Position numbers and translations under genes: made by a program. Of a DNA stretch of 64,000 bases, positions 10,872-21,717 are shown one piece after another. Origin of the DNA: Oryzias latipes (lineage: Eukaryota; Chordata; Actinopteri; Beloniformes; Adrianichthyidae); contig NC_019866.2 in the NCBI RefSeq assembly GCF_002234675.1, positions 10,073,261 through 10,137,260 of the forward strand, read 5' to 3'. Each line of letters begins with the position of its first letter. Position 1 is the first letter of the stretch. The notes under the pieces are model-generated. The model saw only the letters and a program-made list of their open reading frames with translations, did no database searches and was not told the DNA's origin.

Positions 10872-12976
10872 AAAAAGAAGAAAAAAAATCTGCTCTGAAT
10901 TTTAGATTTCAATCACTCGTTGCTTACATTTTCAACGGTTTGTGCAGCCAAAACAACAAAAAAGAGTTTTTACTCCAAAGGAATGCTTTTTAAACCCTGT
11001 CCACCCAGAAGATTTATTAAACAGGATTTGCCCAACATCCAACTCTGTCAACAGGGAATTGCAGGAAGTCTTCTGTAATCTTAAAAAAATAATAATTTGT
11101 TTTTTCATTTTGTTTTCCAATACTTTAACAACAACAAGATTGAATCTCCTCTTTCATCTTTGATTCATTTTATTTGTAACTGTCTGTTACTGTTTTATTC
11201 TGTGATTAATTATTTAGAGTAAGAAAGACATATTGACTTTTTCATCCTCTCCAGATTTATGCTGCAACATTCTGAGAGCCTTGTCTTTCCCAAACATCCA
11301 GAACAGCCTGTTGAAATACTTTATGATGTGAAAACAATTCCAAACAAATGTATGGGGGACAGTGGCATGCACATCTATCGCTCTCAGAACTGTTTCCAGC
11401 TCCCTGAAGCTCAGTCCAGATGGAGCAGAGGAAAGAATGACTGCAGTGGGCATGGAGAGAGTGAGACACGCAGGCCTCTCTGTCTTTATAGGAGCTCTGC
11501 TTTCCCACATCCCATTTGTTACTGACTCCCAGTAGCACATAACTTTGTGGTGACTTTATCACTAAAATAAAACTGGAATATATCAGGACACACATAAAGT
11601 TCTCAAGTTACAAAGTTTATTTACTACCATAAAACTTTAACTTAAAATAATGTGTATGACAGGGTAAATACTTTTGGTTATTTTGAACATAAATGATTAA
11701 CCAGAGGTATTTGGGAATATACCACCTCCTTTCAGGACATCCATATTTGAGATCAAGCCTAACAAAACTTTGTAATACACAAGGCTAATAAAATGTATTT
11801 AGTTAGTATCAATTATTTAAATAATTCTTTAAGGCGCACACTCTCATTTAAGCACGAATTCAAATGATTTTCAAAACATAAGTTCAGAGAATTTTGTAAA
11901 ACATCAGTGGATTTTCAATTATTTTTATACAAAACAGAAGTAAACTATCTGTTTGGTTAACTGAGATTTTTATTTCCATTTTTTTTCCTTTGCAGGACGT
12001 TTTATTTCATTCTCATAAATTTTGATTTGAGTGTTAAGGATCATCGCGACTCTTTACTGACCTCCAGTGACCATAAAATGACAAAAACAGCAGTACATGT
12101 AACAAAAAAAAATACTAAAATAAAGCACCCCAAAATATGGTTTAGCCAACCGAAGCAGCAGAATTCATAATATTGAATTACATATATAGCAATGAACTCA
12201 AAACCTGGATGCTTCACTTCAGTTATTGTGTTTGTGAAAGCAATTTGATCGTCAATAAATTATTTTTCTTTCTCTTTTTTTAACCTATTTTAATATGTGT
12301 CACTGTTTAATTTTTGTGTGTGTGTGTTAGCTGTATAAGTGAATAACATGGCACACAATACTACTTTTTATCTGTTGCTAACATGTAGGCTACAGGAACT
12401 CACAACAATACTGACTGTTTTGCTATTTTATTTTCAATAAAACTACATAGTCGTGGTACTTTAGTGGTTACATGTAACTTAAAATGTAAACATGATGGGT
12501 TTTTAACAGGGTCTGCCGATCGACCTTTGGACTGCAAACAGGAAGACAAAGTTGGGTACAAACAGACTATCCTTTTTTCTTCTTTAGTATTTTTTTATGG
12601 CACAAAAACACCTGAACGCTGGAGCTCAAGAAAAGACAGATTTCTTCATGATCAGTATTTGTTTCTTTTTATTTTGCTTTTATGAGTTGAAGGGTTGTAG
12701 TCTCTTTGCTGCTCCTCCCTTTTCCCCCAAAAGTCCAATTTTATGTGAGAAAACACATCTAGAGTCTCTTGCTGAGCCTGTGATGACCGTTTAATCCCCC
12801 TGTGACTCTCACATGATGAAGAAATCTCAGGCCTCACAGTACTCGGTGCAAAACAAAGCATGGTTATTCTACACTTGCCTGACTTGCAGCAGATTGTTCT
12901 CTCATGTTTAACATCAGTTCTTGTCCTCCAGAACAGCTAAAAGCACCAAGAGTTTCAGCTCCTGCTAGTTTACAAG
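10872..12976. other. Intergenic upstream of tspan10
   Basis: Between 11214 and 11540 both strands are open for about 90-110 codons and base composition is more GC-rich than the surroundings, but neither translation is recognisable and no splice sites frame it. A short TG run sits near 12317. The last few hundred bases should hold the tspan10 promoter, with no clear TATA box. Confidence 0.4.
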
Positions 12977-14098
12977 ATGAGGCGTTATTTTTGGTCCAAA
13001 GGTTTTCCTTGGTTCAGAAGAGACCCGTCGAAGAATGAGTTTAGTCCACTCCTACCAAAGGTAAGCAGTTTCTTTAAAAATGTGTTCAACTTAGGGTAGC
13101 TTTGCTTTAAAAGGAATATATTTGTGTTCAGTCAGGAGCTGCAGGAGGAGACGATAAGGAGGTTGACCTTGAAACTGGAACGCATCAAACTGAGACCAAT
13201 AATGGACAGGACCTCAAGAGCCCCACATGGATCCAAACCCACTACAGTTATTCTTGGATGGATTATTTCCTTAAGTACTTTCTCTTCCTCTGCAACCTGG
13301 CGTTTACCGTTTTTGGCTTAATGGTTCTTGGTTTGGGAATGTGGGGCCTCATCAGCAAAGAATCGTTTGCTCAGGAAAGGATTGGCAGCATCGGCACCGA
13401 CCCGATGCTGGTGCTTGTGAGCTTGGGCTTTCTGCTTGCTGTGCTCTGCCTGACAGGGTGCGTAGGCGCCATCCGAGAGAACTCCTGCTTACTGAGGCTC
13501 TTTTCAGGCATCTTGTTGATCCTCATCACAGTTCAGGTGTTGATCGCCATCATGGCCTACAGTATGCAAGATCAGATTGAAGTCTACATGAGGTCCGGCA
13601 TGTTAGCTGCTATGGCAGGGTATCAAGATGATCTGGATCTGAGGTTCATCACAGATGAGATTCAAACAAACCTGCAGTGCTGTGGGGCCGATACCTACCG
13701 TGACTGGGAGACCAACATGTGAGTGACTCTCCACTGTCATCTTAATAAACAGGAGAGTCCTGAATCACTCAAGATATATATTTTTTCTCAGATATTACAA
13801 CTGCTCATCTCCAGGAGTTCTGGCGTGTGGCGTCCCTGCAACCTGCTGCGTGGACCCGCTGGACAACGGCACCGTGTGGAACTCCCAGTGTGGGCTTGGA
13901 GCCCAGCGGTTAGACGAGTTCACCGCTCAGAGCACAATTTTTCTGGGAGGCTGCATCGGGGGGATCTCCCGCTGGATCGAGCTGAACCAGGGCCTGGTTG
14001 GAGCTGTTGCAGTTGTGGTGCTGGGGGTCCAGATTCTGGCCGTGTTTATTACCACACGACTGCTGGAAAGCATCAACTGGCACAAAATGCACGCATGA
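12977..14098 (+). CDS. tspan10: Tetraspanin-10 (oculospanin), TspanC8 group
   Basis: Three exons (12977-13060, 13132-13718, 13792-14098) give a 325-residue tetraspanin; both introns are about 70 bp. Four membrane segments lie near residues 74-96, 119-141, 153-175 and 290-312. The large loop has CCG at 211-213 and eight cysteines in all, the mark of the TspanC8 group, which guides the protease ADAM10 through the secretory path. The stretch YQDDLDLRF...LQCCGADTYRDW...YYNCSSPGVLAC closely follows the pattern I know from mammalian TSPAN10, and the N-terminal SPLL motif is also shared. The ATG at 12977 is chosen because it opens the exon that joins in frame to the long second exon. Mammalian TSPAN10 is expressed in pigment and eye cells. 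Its 3' neighbour pde6g points towards it, as in human. Confidence 0.93.
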
Positions 14099-14190
14099 CG
14101 TGGATGTGAAATTAAAAGAGGGTTGGTTGCTTTACTGTTTGTACTTTTGGCTCTCAGTTCTGGAATTATCTCACTTTGAGGCCCTTCAGT

Positions 14191-14365
14191 TTAACCCTGG
14201 AGAACCCACAGGTTTCAATTAAATTATTTTTTTTTATATATGTATTATTATTTTCCTTTTTTTGCTGTTGTTAATTGCTGCTAGCCAAAATTTAAAAAAT
14301 AAATAAAAGGTCTAATTAACTATGAAAGCCCAGAAATAAATTGTTCCTGGGTTCTCCAGGGTTAA
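14191..14365. mobile_element. piggyBac-like miniature element in tspan10 3' UTR
   Basis: A 167-bp element (14195-14361) sits between two TTAA sites. It begins CCCTGGAGAACCCA and ends TGGGTTCTCCAGGG, a perfect 14-bp inverted repeat. A TTAA target plus CCC...GGG ends is typical of piggyBac-type miniature elements. It lies 93 bases past the tspan10 stop and contains overlapping AATAAA motifs at 14298-14307, so it may supply the gene's poly(A) signal. Confidence 0.8.
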
Positions 14366-14817
14366 GCAAACTGAAGTGAACAATTCTCCCCCAAAAGAAC
14401 AGGAGATATACGGGAAAGTGAAATAATATTAATATTAATTCCTATAAGGCTTTTTCAAGTCTTCATTTGGGTTCTAAACATCAATTGGAGACAAAAAAGT
14501 TTATAAAAGTGGTTTATAAAGAATGAAACAAAAATAATAGCTTGAAATTCCTTTAAAAAGTTTTATTCTGGCATTGACTACATATAAAAACACAGCGCTG
14601 ACAGTTGTGCAGAATCTCCTGCAGGCCAGCTAACAGGCTTGAAGACCAAGCTCCCACTTGGTCTCAGGCAAAGATACACGTGCAGCGTCAGTGTTGTTGG
14701 GCATGAAAATGGCATCTTGACACTCTTATGAAAACAGAATAAACTGTAGAAAACAATTTATCTAATCCCACCAATTCCCTTTGTACATACAAAAAAACAG
14801 TTTCACAGGGATTACTA
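14366..14817. other. Shared 3' flank of tspan10 and pde6g
   Basis: The two genes converge here. On the minus strand AATAAA read at about 14563-14569 is a plausible pde6g poly(A) signal, which gives a 3' UTR of about 250 bases. No other gene is seen. Confidence 0.5.
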
Positions 14818-15297
14818 TCATATGATGCCGTACTGAGCTAGTTCGTGCAGCTCTAGATGGCTGTATGCCTCCCATGGACAGATCACAGTAATATCTGAAA
14901 AAGAAAAAACACACAGAAGTTGTTATGAAAACTGAAACAAATGCATGTTTTACAGATTTTAGAGATTTTTTTGGACCATGCTCACCTGTGCCGAGTCCTT
15001 CCATTCCTGGGATCTCTTCTCCAAAACTGTTGAAGAAGAAAAAATGACAAGCTTCAATGAGTGAAAAGTGTGGTTTGATCACTCCTGCTTAAGACGTGGG
15101 ACTCCTCCCTGGTTCTAGTGAAGTGTCTCAGGTGAAGCTTACCCGATGACCCCCCTCTTTGGAGGCTTGCTCTTAAACGTCCGGGTGTTCCTCTGCTTGA
15201 ATTTGGGAGGGCCCTTGTGAGGAGACCCAGGACCGGTGGCTCTGAGTGGAGCTTTGCTGCCACTTTTTGCTTCAGGTTTGGCCACTTCCAGATTCAT
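14818..15297 (-). CDS. pde6g: Rod cGMP phosphodiesterase 6 gamma (inhibitory) subunit
   Basis: Three coding exons (15143-15297, 14986-15026, 14818-14894) encode 90 residues. PDE6 gamma holds the catalytic PDE6 subunits inactive in photoreceptor outer segments until activated transducin binds it. Family landmarks are all present: start MNLE; the central basic, proline-containing region [11 protein letters not shown] followed by [10 protein letters not shown]; the hinge [13 protein letters not shown]; and the C-terminal [11 protein letters not shown]...LAQYGII, whose last residues plug the catalytic site. The only unusual part is residues 5-25, which differ from mammals and are a few residues longer. 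Cone PDE6H is similar, but the tspan10-pde6g-ccdc137 order matches the human PDE6G locus. A 5' noncoding exon probably ends at 16253 with donor CATAG before GTAAG; the coding exon's acceptor is at 15310. Confidence 0.95.
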
Positions 15298-15310
15298 TTT
15301 GTCTGTTGGT

Positions 15311-16252
15311 CTGAAAAGTTTGTGGAAAATAACAGATCATGTTACATATCTGTATATTATATTCTTTTAAAACTGTAATCGTTCCAAGCAAGAGTTTGTC
15401 AAAATCCATGTCAATTTTGGATAGCTGCAATTTAAAGTTACTATTACAATGACCCAATGACTCCAAGAAGGCACTGCAATAATGCTATAAATGTATCTTT
15501 ATTCTCAGTCACGTTGCTGATCAACACTCCAGTCAGTCTAATCTCAAAACATTCTAATAATAAGATCGATTTAAGCCCATGCTGAATTATAAATCTAACT
15601 TTGATCAGAGTCAATCAAGACTTACATTTGTTATAAGTTCAAGAAAACTCAAACAAAATGATCAGATTTGAATGAACAGTTCAAGAATAATGAACATGTG
15701 TGTTGCATGAGCTCTTTAAATAATACATGAGTTAATTCCATGTTATTTACTTGCAATGTAAGAGCACTATTGTCACTCACATATACTTTCCCACAAACTC
15801 ATCTCGGCAAACATTTTTGGCCAAGATGGGTTGAACATTTTTGAAACCTCATTATTATAAGAAAAAAATAATCCTGTGAGCATCATAAAAGCAAAAAAAA
15901 AAACTTTTTGGGGGGGAATGTTTAATGCTGTTAAAAAATAATTGTTGAAAACATTTTAAAGTTTATTCTAAATCTTTTACAATCTATTTTTTTCTTGTTA
16001 ACCTCAAAAGCAATTTTAGGGAAACAAGTCAATTGGTGGAAGAAAAAAACTAGGTGCGTTTCATTACCATGAAGTTATAACAATAATTATATGTTAAAAT
16101 CATACAAGTAAACATCTAAATATTTAAAAACACTCATTTAAAAAATTCATATTTGTTGTAATGTTTTTATAGGAAATATACCTTTTAAGACTGATGTCCA
16201 AAAAGAACAGAAGCAAACTCTCAACAAAGGAAATCCTCTTGTTAGAACTTAC
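15311..16252 (-). other. pde6g 5' UTR intron
   Basis: This stretch lies between the acceptor before the coding start (TTTTCAG at 15311-15317) and the inferred donor at 16248-16252 on the minus strand. It is AT-rich with A and T homopolymer runs. No element or gene is recognised. Confidence 0.5.
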
Positions 16253-16334
16253 CTATGGAGCTTTGTATATTCCCTTTTGTACTCCAGAGATCTCGAGTGA
16301 TATCAAGTAATTACTTATGGAGTCCAGTGAAGCG

Positions 16335-16342
16335 TATTTATA
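16335..16342 (-). promoter_or_regulatory. TATA box of pde6g
   Basis: TATAAATA on the minus strand, about 75-80 bases before the inferred end of the noncoding first exon at 16253. The spacing suits a start of transcription near 16305-16310. Confidence 0.6.
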
Positions 16343-16358
16343 CGATGTAGACTGAGAA

Positions 16359-16384
16359 GATTATGACTCAACAACGCTATAATC
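16359..16384 (-). promoter_or_regulatory. Photoreceptor-type CRX/NRL-like sites
   Basis: Just upstream of the TATA box (minus strand) are two homeobox motifs in opposite orientations, GATTA/TAATC, at 16359-16363 and 16380-16384, the core bound by CRX/OTX. Between them, TGAGTCA (16364-16370) preceded by TTGT resembles the Maf-type site bound by NRL. Such clusters are known from rod gene promoters. Function here is inferred from sequence and position only. Confidence 0.45.
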
Positions 16385-16389
16385 TGCTG

Positions 16390-17715
16390 TCACCAATAGC
16401 AGAAACACGTCATTACCTGTTCAAGAACAGGACATGGAAGTGGCTGATATGGATCTGAAGTGACAGCAGCCCTGTCTCGAGCAGAACACATGACAGCAAA
16501 AATATATACTTTTTATAGAGCAATTACATTTTTGAAGGTAAGAGGTCAATTAGATTCATGTCATCAATTTTATGATTTCTTTTCTACTAAAACACAGCGA
16601 GGTTGTCCGTATATCATGCAATACTCAGGCATAAAACGTGAATGTGATCTGCAGGCATTCTCCTTTGGTCAGCAGTCTCTCGGCTTGAGTTGGTTTATAT
16701 CTTATAATCCATTCCATCCTCTCTCACATTCACGTTTACACACACTTGGTCCATTCATGTGACTGCCACCTTTAGCAACTCATTTTAGTCTCTGCTGTGC
16801 TGTTCATACACATGCAGAACTCTTTGACACATCTGTATGAAGTTATATTTTTGCAAAACTCTTTTTCCAATTGGTCAGTTTGTCATAAAACAAATTCAAT
16901 GAACTAAGGAGGATTCCTCAATGATTTTTTTTTTTTAATCTTTAATCACGGAGGTTCAGACATCTCTAAAAATAAAGACTAAGTCTTGTGATTAAACGTC
17001 TAATTTTTCTGATTAAAAAAGTATTAATTCATTAATAACACTCTGTTCCACTAGTAAATTTTAGTGAACTGCAATAATGTCAAATAATTAAAAAATATTT
17101 CAATATAAATATCAATATTGCAATATTGTTGAAATATGTTTTTAAAATAAGCACAATTTCCTTTTAGGGCGTCTTATTGGGGTTATTTTTTTTCTCCTTA
17201 AATTTATACCTTCACATGTATACGTATGCAATAATAAAGAAACGTGTATTAAGAGAAATAAAAATGTGCACACAGTCTGCCAACATGAAAAGCACTGGGA
17301 TCGCCACTGATTTGCTGTCGCCCTCTAGCGCTAGGAGGTGAGCTCAGCATTGTTTTCCTTTTTGCCCAATCAAGACGTCCATGTCAGCAGAGCTCGTTTG
17401 TGTTCAGAAGTGCCACTTCGAGACCAATTTATTAAAACAAATAAATAATAAGAATGATTCTTCCAAGTGTTTATGAAGTCAGTTAGTATTACATAAATTC
17501 AAATAGTATTTATTTAATGCACAAGTTTCCCCCAATGGACATGTGAAGAAAAAGAAAGCAAGATTTTTTTCCACGATTCAGATAAAGATACAGAGTGAGA
17601 TGTCCGTTTACGTCTTCGTAGCTTTTAGTTGACGTCTGTAGTTTCTATGCCACAAGCTGACCCACGTGTGGTGTGGTTGTGTTTTTTTTAAGGAATGCGT
17701 TAATGTAAAGCTGTT
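16390..17715. other. pde6g-ccdc137 intergenic region
   Basis: No coding exon is seen. Human has OXLD1 in this position; nothing like it is visible on either strand. The stretch near 17320 (CGCCCTCTAGCGCTAGG) resembles a CTCF-type core (CCCTCTAG). The last 100 bases before 17716 should be the ccdc137 promoter and 5' UTR. Confidence 0.45.
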
Positions 17716-19891
17716 ATGGGTAAAAGTAAAAATAATAAAATTCAGATGTCGAAGGAACAAGGGGAGAAAGGAAGAAAATCTGCCAGGTAACGTCAAGACT
17801 CAAATGAAGAACCAAATTAGCTAGCTAAACTAGCTAGCAGCGTCGTGTTGTGTTAGCACTGGAGTAAACTGAAAACAGTTTTTTCTTCTTAAGATTAACG
17901 ACTTAAAATGGATATTTAACTTTTTGACTTTTCTTCCCCCTGTACTGTAATGTCACAGCAAAACGAAACTTAAAAGAGATGATAAGATAAAGAAACCCGG
18001 AGAAGAGGATCATCTGAAACACATTCCCTTCAGGCTTCGGGAGATAATGAAGAGCAAAGAGAGAATGAAAGCTGGAAGTCGGACGTCTAAAAAAATAAAA
18101 AAGGGTCAGTAAAGACTTGTGTTATTTGGCACAATGTATTTTTCTCGCCGTCAAAATAAGATGTTGTTGTATGACGGAGAATCGGGGCCATCATTAAAGG
18201 GACAAATAATAAATAAACAAATATGAATGCCTATTTTTGTTTAAGTAATTATTGCACAGTTTCTTAAAATCCAAATAAACTTCATTTCACTTTTCAAATA
18301 TCACAGTGTTCATCTGCTATATATTTCACTGGAATTGATGATCCAAACAACCAATGATTTATGAAGAAAAATCTGGAGAATTATCAAGGGTGCCCAAGCT
18401 GTATTAACGATTTTAGTCTAATAATATTGATTTTTTTTCTAAAAATTGAACGACTTTATGTTCGTAAAATGTTGAACTTGTCTTTTTCTTCATAATTTTA
18501 GGACTTTTTCTATGGTGGCCCTGATAATCCATTGTAGTATTCTGCTATTTTGATGTTGCTGTTTCCATAGCAACTGCCTCCAACAGTGAGCCGAAGAAAT
18601 TCCAGGATGGAGATATACCCGTCCCGCATTTCAAGAGAAGAAAACGAGAAAGTGTGAAGGCGTATCTTGGGCGCATGGAGAACGAGACCAAACACGTTCT
18701 GTTCCTCACCAATAACCAGGTGGACAGAAGACCTGAGCTGGACATCGACCAGCAAGAGAAGCCAGCAGACAAGGGCAAGTCTGACAAAAAGAAGGAGTGA
18801 GTATGCATAGACATATTACGGAAAAAGTAACCTTTATTACCTTACTCTGTCATGGGGTCAGAGGTGTTTACTATTGTTATGAGCTCTTTACACTTAAAAA
18901 AAGAAGAACTCGATATGAGTCGATTTATTGCAGGAGATTCCAAATGCACATGTACAATCATCTCACTCAAGGTGATGCAATGTTAAGACATAAATAAATC
19001 TAACTGATATTTCTTTTCATAATTTGAATGCTACTTAAATATACTCAGTGTCAAATAAGTGTGGCAGCATCCAGATGTGTTCAAAATGTGTGTTTAGCAT
19101 CAAGTTCTGTTTTCACATTTTTAAGATTTGTGTTTCTATACAATTTAGGGCAAGCTGTTAACAGAGAATAAATGTTCTTACTGTAGGTGTTATTTAAAAA
19201 ATAAAACATATACATTGTATTTTATGTAGCATCTTGAAAGCTGATGAATTTTACCTGTTTTCTGTTTTTGCTGTCGTCAGGTATGCTAGAATGAGACGCA
19301 ACAAACTGCAGCAAAAAAAGTTTGAAAAACTAGAAAGCAAAGTGGAAAAAGAAATGTTTGTAGGTAAGGAGTGCATGCTTATTTTTATTTTTTTTACTTT
19401 TTCTTGTTTGGAACTGAAGGTAGGATGTGTTTGTTATACTTAAGGATAAACTAGTCATTGATGTAGATTGTTCAATTATTTATATAATGAACTTCAATCT
19501 ATGTTTGGCTCTACCAGCTGATGTTTTGCTGTTTTGCAGAAAATGTTCCTTTTGGTGAAGTTGCAGTAGCCCCTCCGATGCTAAACATCAAACCCAGGAA
19601 AGCTCAGAACAAGTCTCAGGTAACCCTCTTTAACACAGCAATCCTTGTGTCTGACTCGAAAAAGTTGGTTAAAACTTTTTTTTCTTTTTCATTTGAAAGG
19701 CACCAAAGGAGCTGCTTCTCAACTCTTTGCTTGGCCACACAGTCGCCTCCACAGCAAAGCCCTCGATGGCGAGACAGAGACTCATGGAGGAGGAGAGGCT
19801 GCGAGCGGTGGAGGCCTACCGGCAGCTGAAGAAGCAGAAACAGCAGCAGCTGGAGGCCAGAGCTGGCAGTGCGGGAAAGCTGGTGTCATGA
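17716..19891 (+). CDS. ccdc137: Coiled-coil domain-containing protein 137
   Basis: Six exons (17716-17786, 17959-18104, 18571-18796, 19281-19363, 19540-19619, 19700-19891) join in frame into 265 residues. The protein is lysine- and arginine-rich throughout. The diagnostic stretch HLKHIPFRLREIMKSKERMK (residues about 42-61) matches the most conserved part of CCDC137. Later come a basic segment (PHFKRRKRESVKAYLGRMENE), a conserved NVPFGEVAVAPPML and a C-terminal coiled coil (RLMEEERLRAVEAYRQLKKQ). Human CCDC137 is a nucleolar and chromosome-periphery protein; a similar place is inferred here. An AATAAA signal near 20333 gives a 3' UTR of about 450 bases. Neighbour order with pde6g and tspan10 agrees with human 17q25.3. 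All splice sites are GT-AG. Confidence 0.92.
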
Positions 19892-20349
19892 TCTGTCGTG
19901 TCACGTCAGAAGGACATCTGTTTGCTCCTCTGGAATCAGGATCCGTTACTGCAACAGGCAGATGTGCAGAAACCCGGCTCCCCAGCAAGCGGATTTGAGG
20001 AGCCGGTATGTCGACTGCAGGAGTTCCATGAAGCAATCCAAATATTTAAATTTAGGATTGACAATGGATTGATTCCAGATTGATCTGAGTTTAAATTAGA
20101 CTAAAGTCTCGACTGGAAAACAGCCATGCTGACCTTCAGAAACACCTTGGCCTTTTCAAGGTTTACTCTAAAGCCATCATTTGCATTTATAGCAGATTCA
20201 TATTTGCATGTTTCTCCCAACATATTGGCATTTCCCTTGACGAAATACATTTACCGCTCATTTAAATTGATGAATGAATGGTCACTAGATACCCGCCCTA
20301 TGCTTTTTCCATGAAACAAGAAAATAATTCAAATAAATAATTTTGTTTG

Positions 20350-21717
20350 TAAACTTTTTGCTCTTTTTTTTTTCCACATAAAAATGTGCTGTTAGGTTAC
20401 GAGTTATTCTGGATTATGTCAAATCTTTTTGGCAGTTTGGTTCACTGGATTAAATCTTTAAATGTTGTCCCTAAAGATAATTTATTTGTGAAACATTTCT
20501 CATTTAAGGCTTAATTTCAATTCTTGACTTTAAGAATTTTTTAGGAAACCAACTTGATTTCCAATAATCCATGAAACTTTGTGAACAAGTTTATTTCATT
20601 TTAACAGTGTGCTCAGACTTTGTTTCCTGAGAAGTTAAGTCTCAAATTAATCACTTTAGCCCTTCAGAAGAGCCTTGCTGAGCTATTTATATTTTTAATC
20701 CATTTCATTGCCGTCAAAGGCTCTTTGTTTTAGCAGGAACCGGGTAGAAAACGCGTTTTTGTTTTTTGACTTCTATTCAACTCATTCAGAATGTTAGCCA
20801 GAGTATTTTTGAGGATTTTTGGCAGCAAACTACAATATTTATTACTAGGTGGCATTGAACAACATTATGCTTTTCTCTTAATGAGTTTCGATAACAGTAA
20901 GGCCGTTGTCACGGCGATAAGGAAACACGCATACAGCTTTCTGTAACTGTCTACTTGAGGTTATTGCTCTCCCGCCTCGTCTGGGATTATAAAATATCCT
21001 TGTTTAATAGGTTTGTAGGAGCCAACAGTAAACCACCTATAGGTACAAAGCAGCTACAGCTCCTTCAAAAGCTATTGATGTCCACACACTGACCCCCTTC
21101 AGTGATGCCCCTTTCAACTCTGCTACAATGGACAATTTGTTTTCCTATTAAAACAATCACAGAGGAAATAATCCGTCATTTACATAGCATAGCATGCTAA
21201 ATGATAAGCCTAAATGAGGCTAACCAAGGAAACATGTAAATTCCTTTTCTTCCTCTTTCGGTGACACACCTCAGCCGCTTCGTGACTTGCTGATTTGTTC
21301 TTTTGACAAAGCTGTTACCCAGGATTTACTTTTTTTATATGTGATAAAAAATGACAAGATTGCAGATGTACAACATGAAAAGATCCAGCCATGCTTTCTT
21401 TTATTACGTCTGCTTTACACAGAAAACGCACAGTCTCAACACTCAGCTTGTAATTTGAGGTTCTAGCAGATGAAAAATAAAAATTACTATAAAGGCAACC
21501 ATTGCTGTAGCTATTTTTTTGTATTGATCTTCAGTGTTTGGATTTTTGATTGAACTTCAAGATGAATAGAAAGACTAGATGCCACAAAGAGCTGAACTGT
21601 TTGAATTGAAACTAAGTTTAATGCATATTAAGGGCACTCTGATGCATATCTATGATGAAAATGATTACAGTAGCTTCAAAAATCACAGACATGCAAAATA
21701 AATTGGAGTTTGCTAAT
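20350..21717. other. Intergenic, ccdc137 to gprc5c
   Basis: AT-rich sequence with no recognised gene. On the minus strand ATTAAA at about 21616-21621 could be the gprc5c poly(A) signal, 100 bases past its stop. The two genes converge here. Confidence 0.45.
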
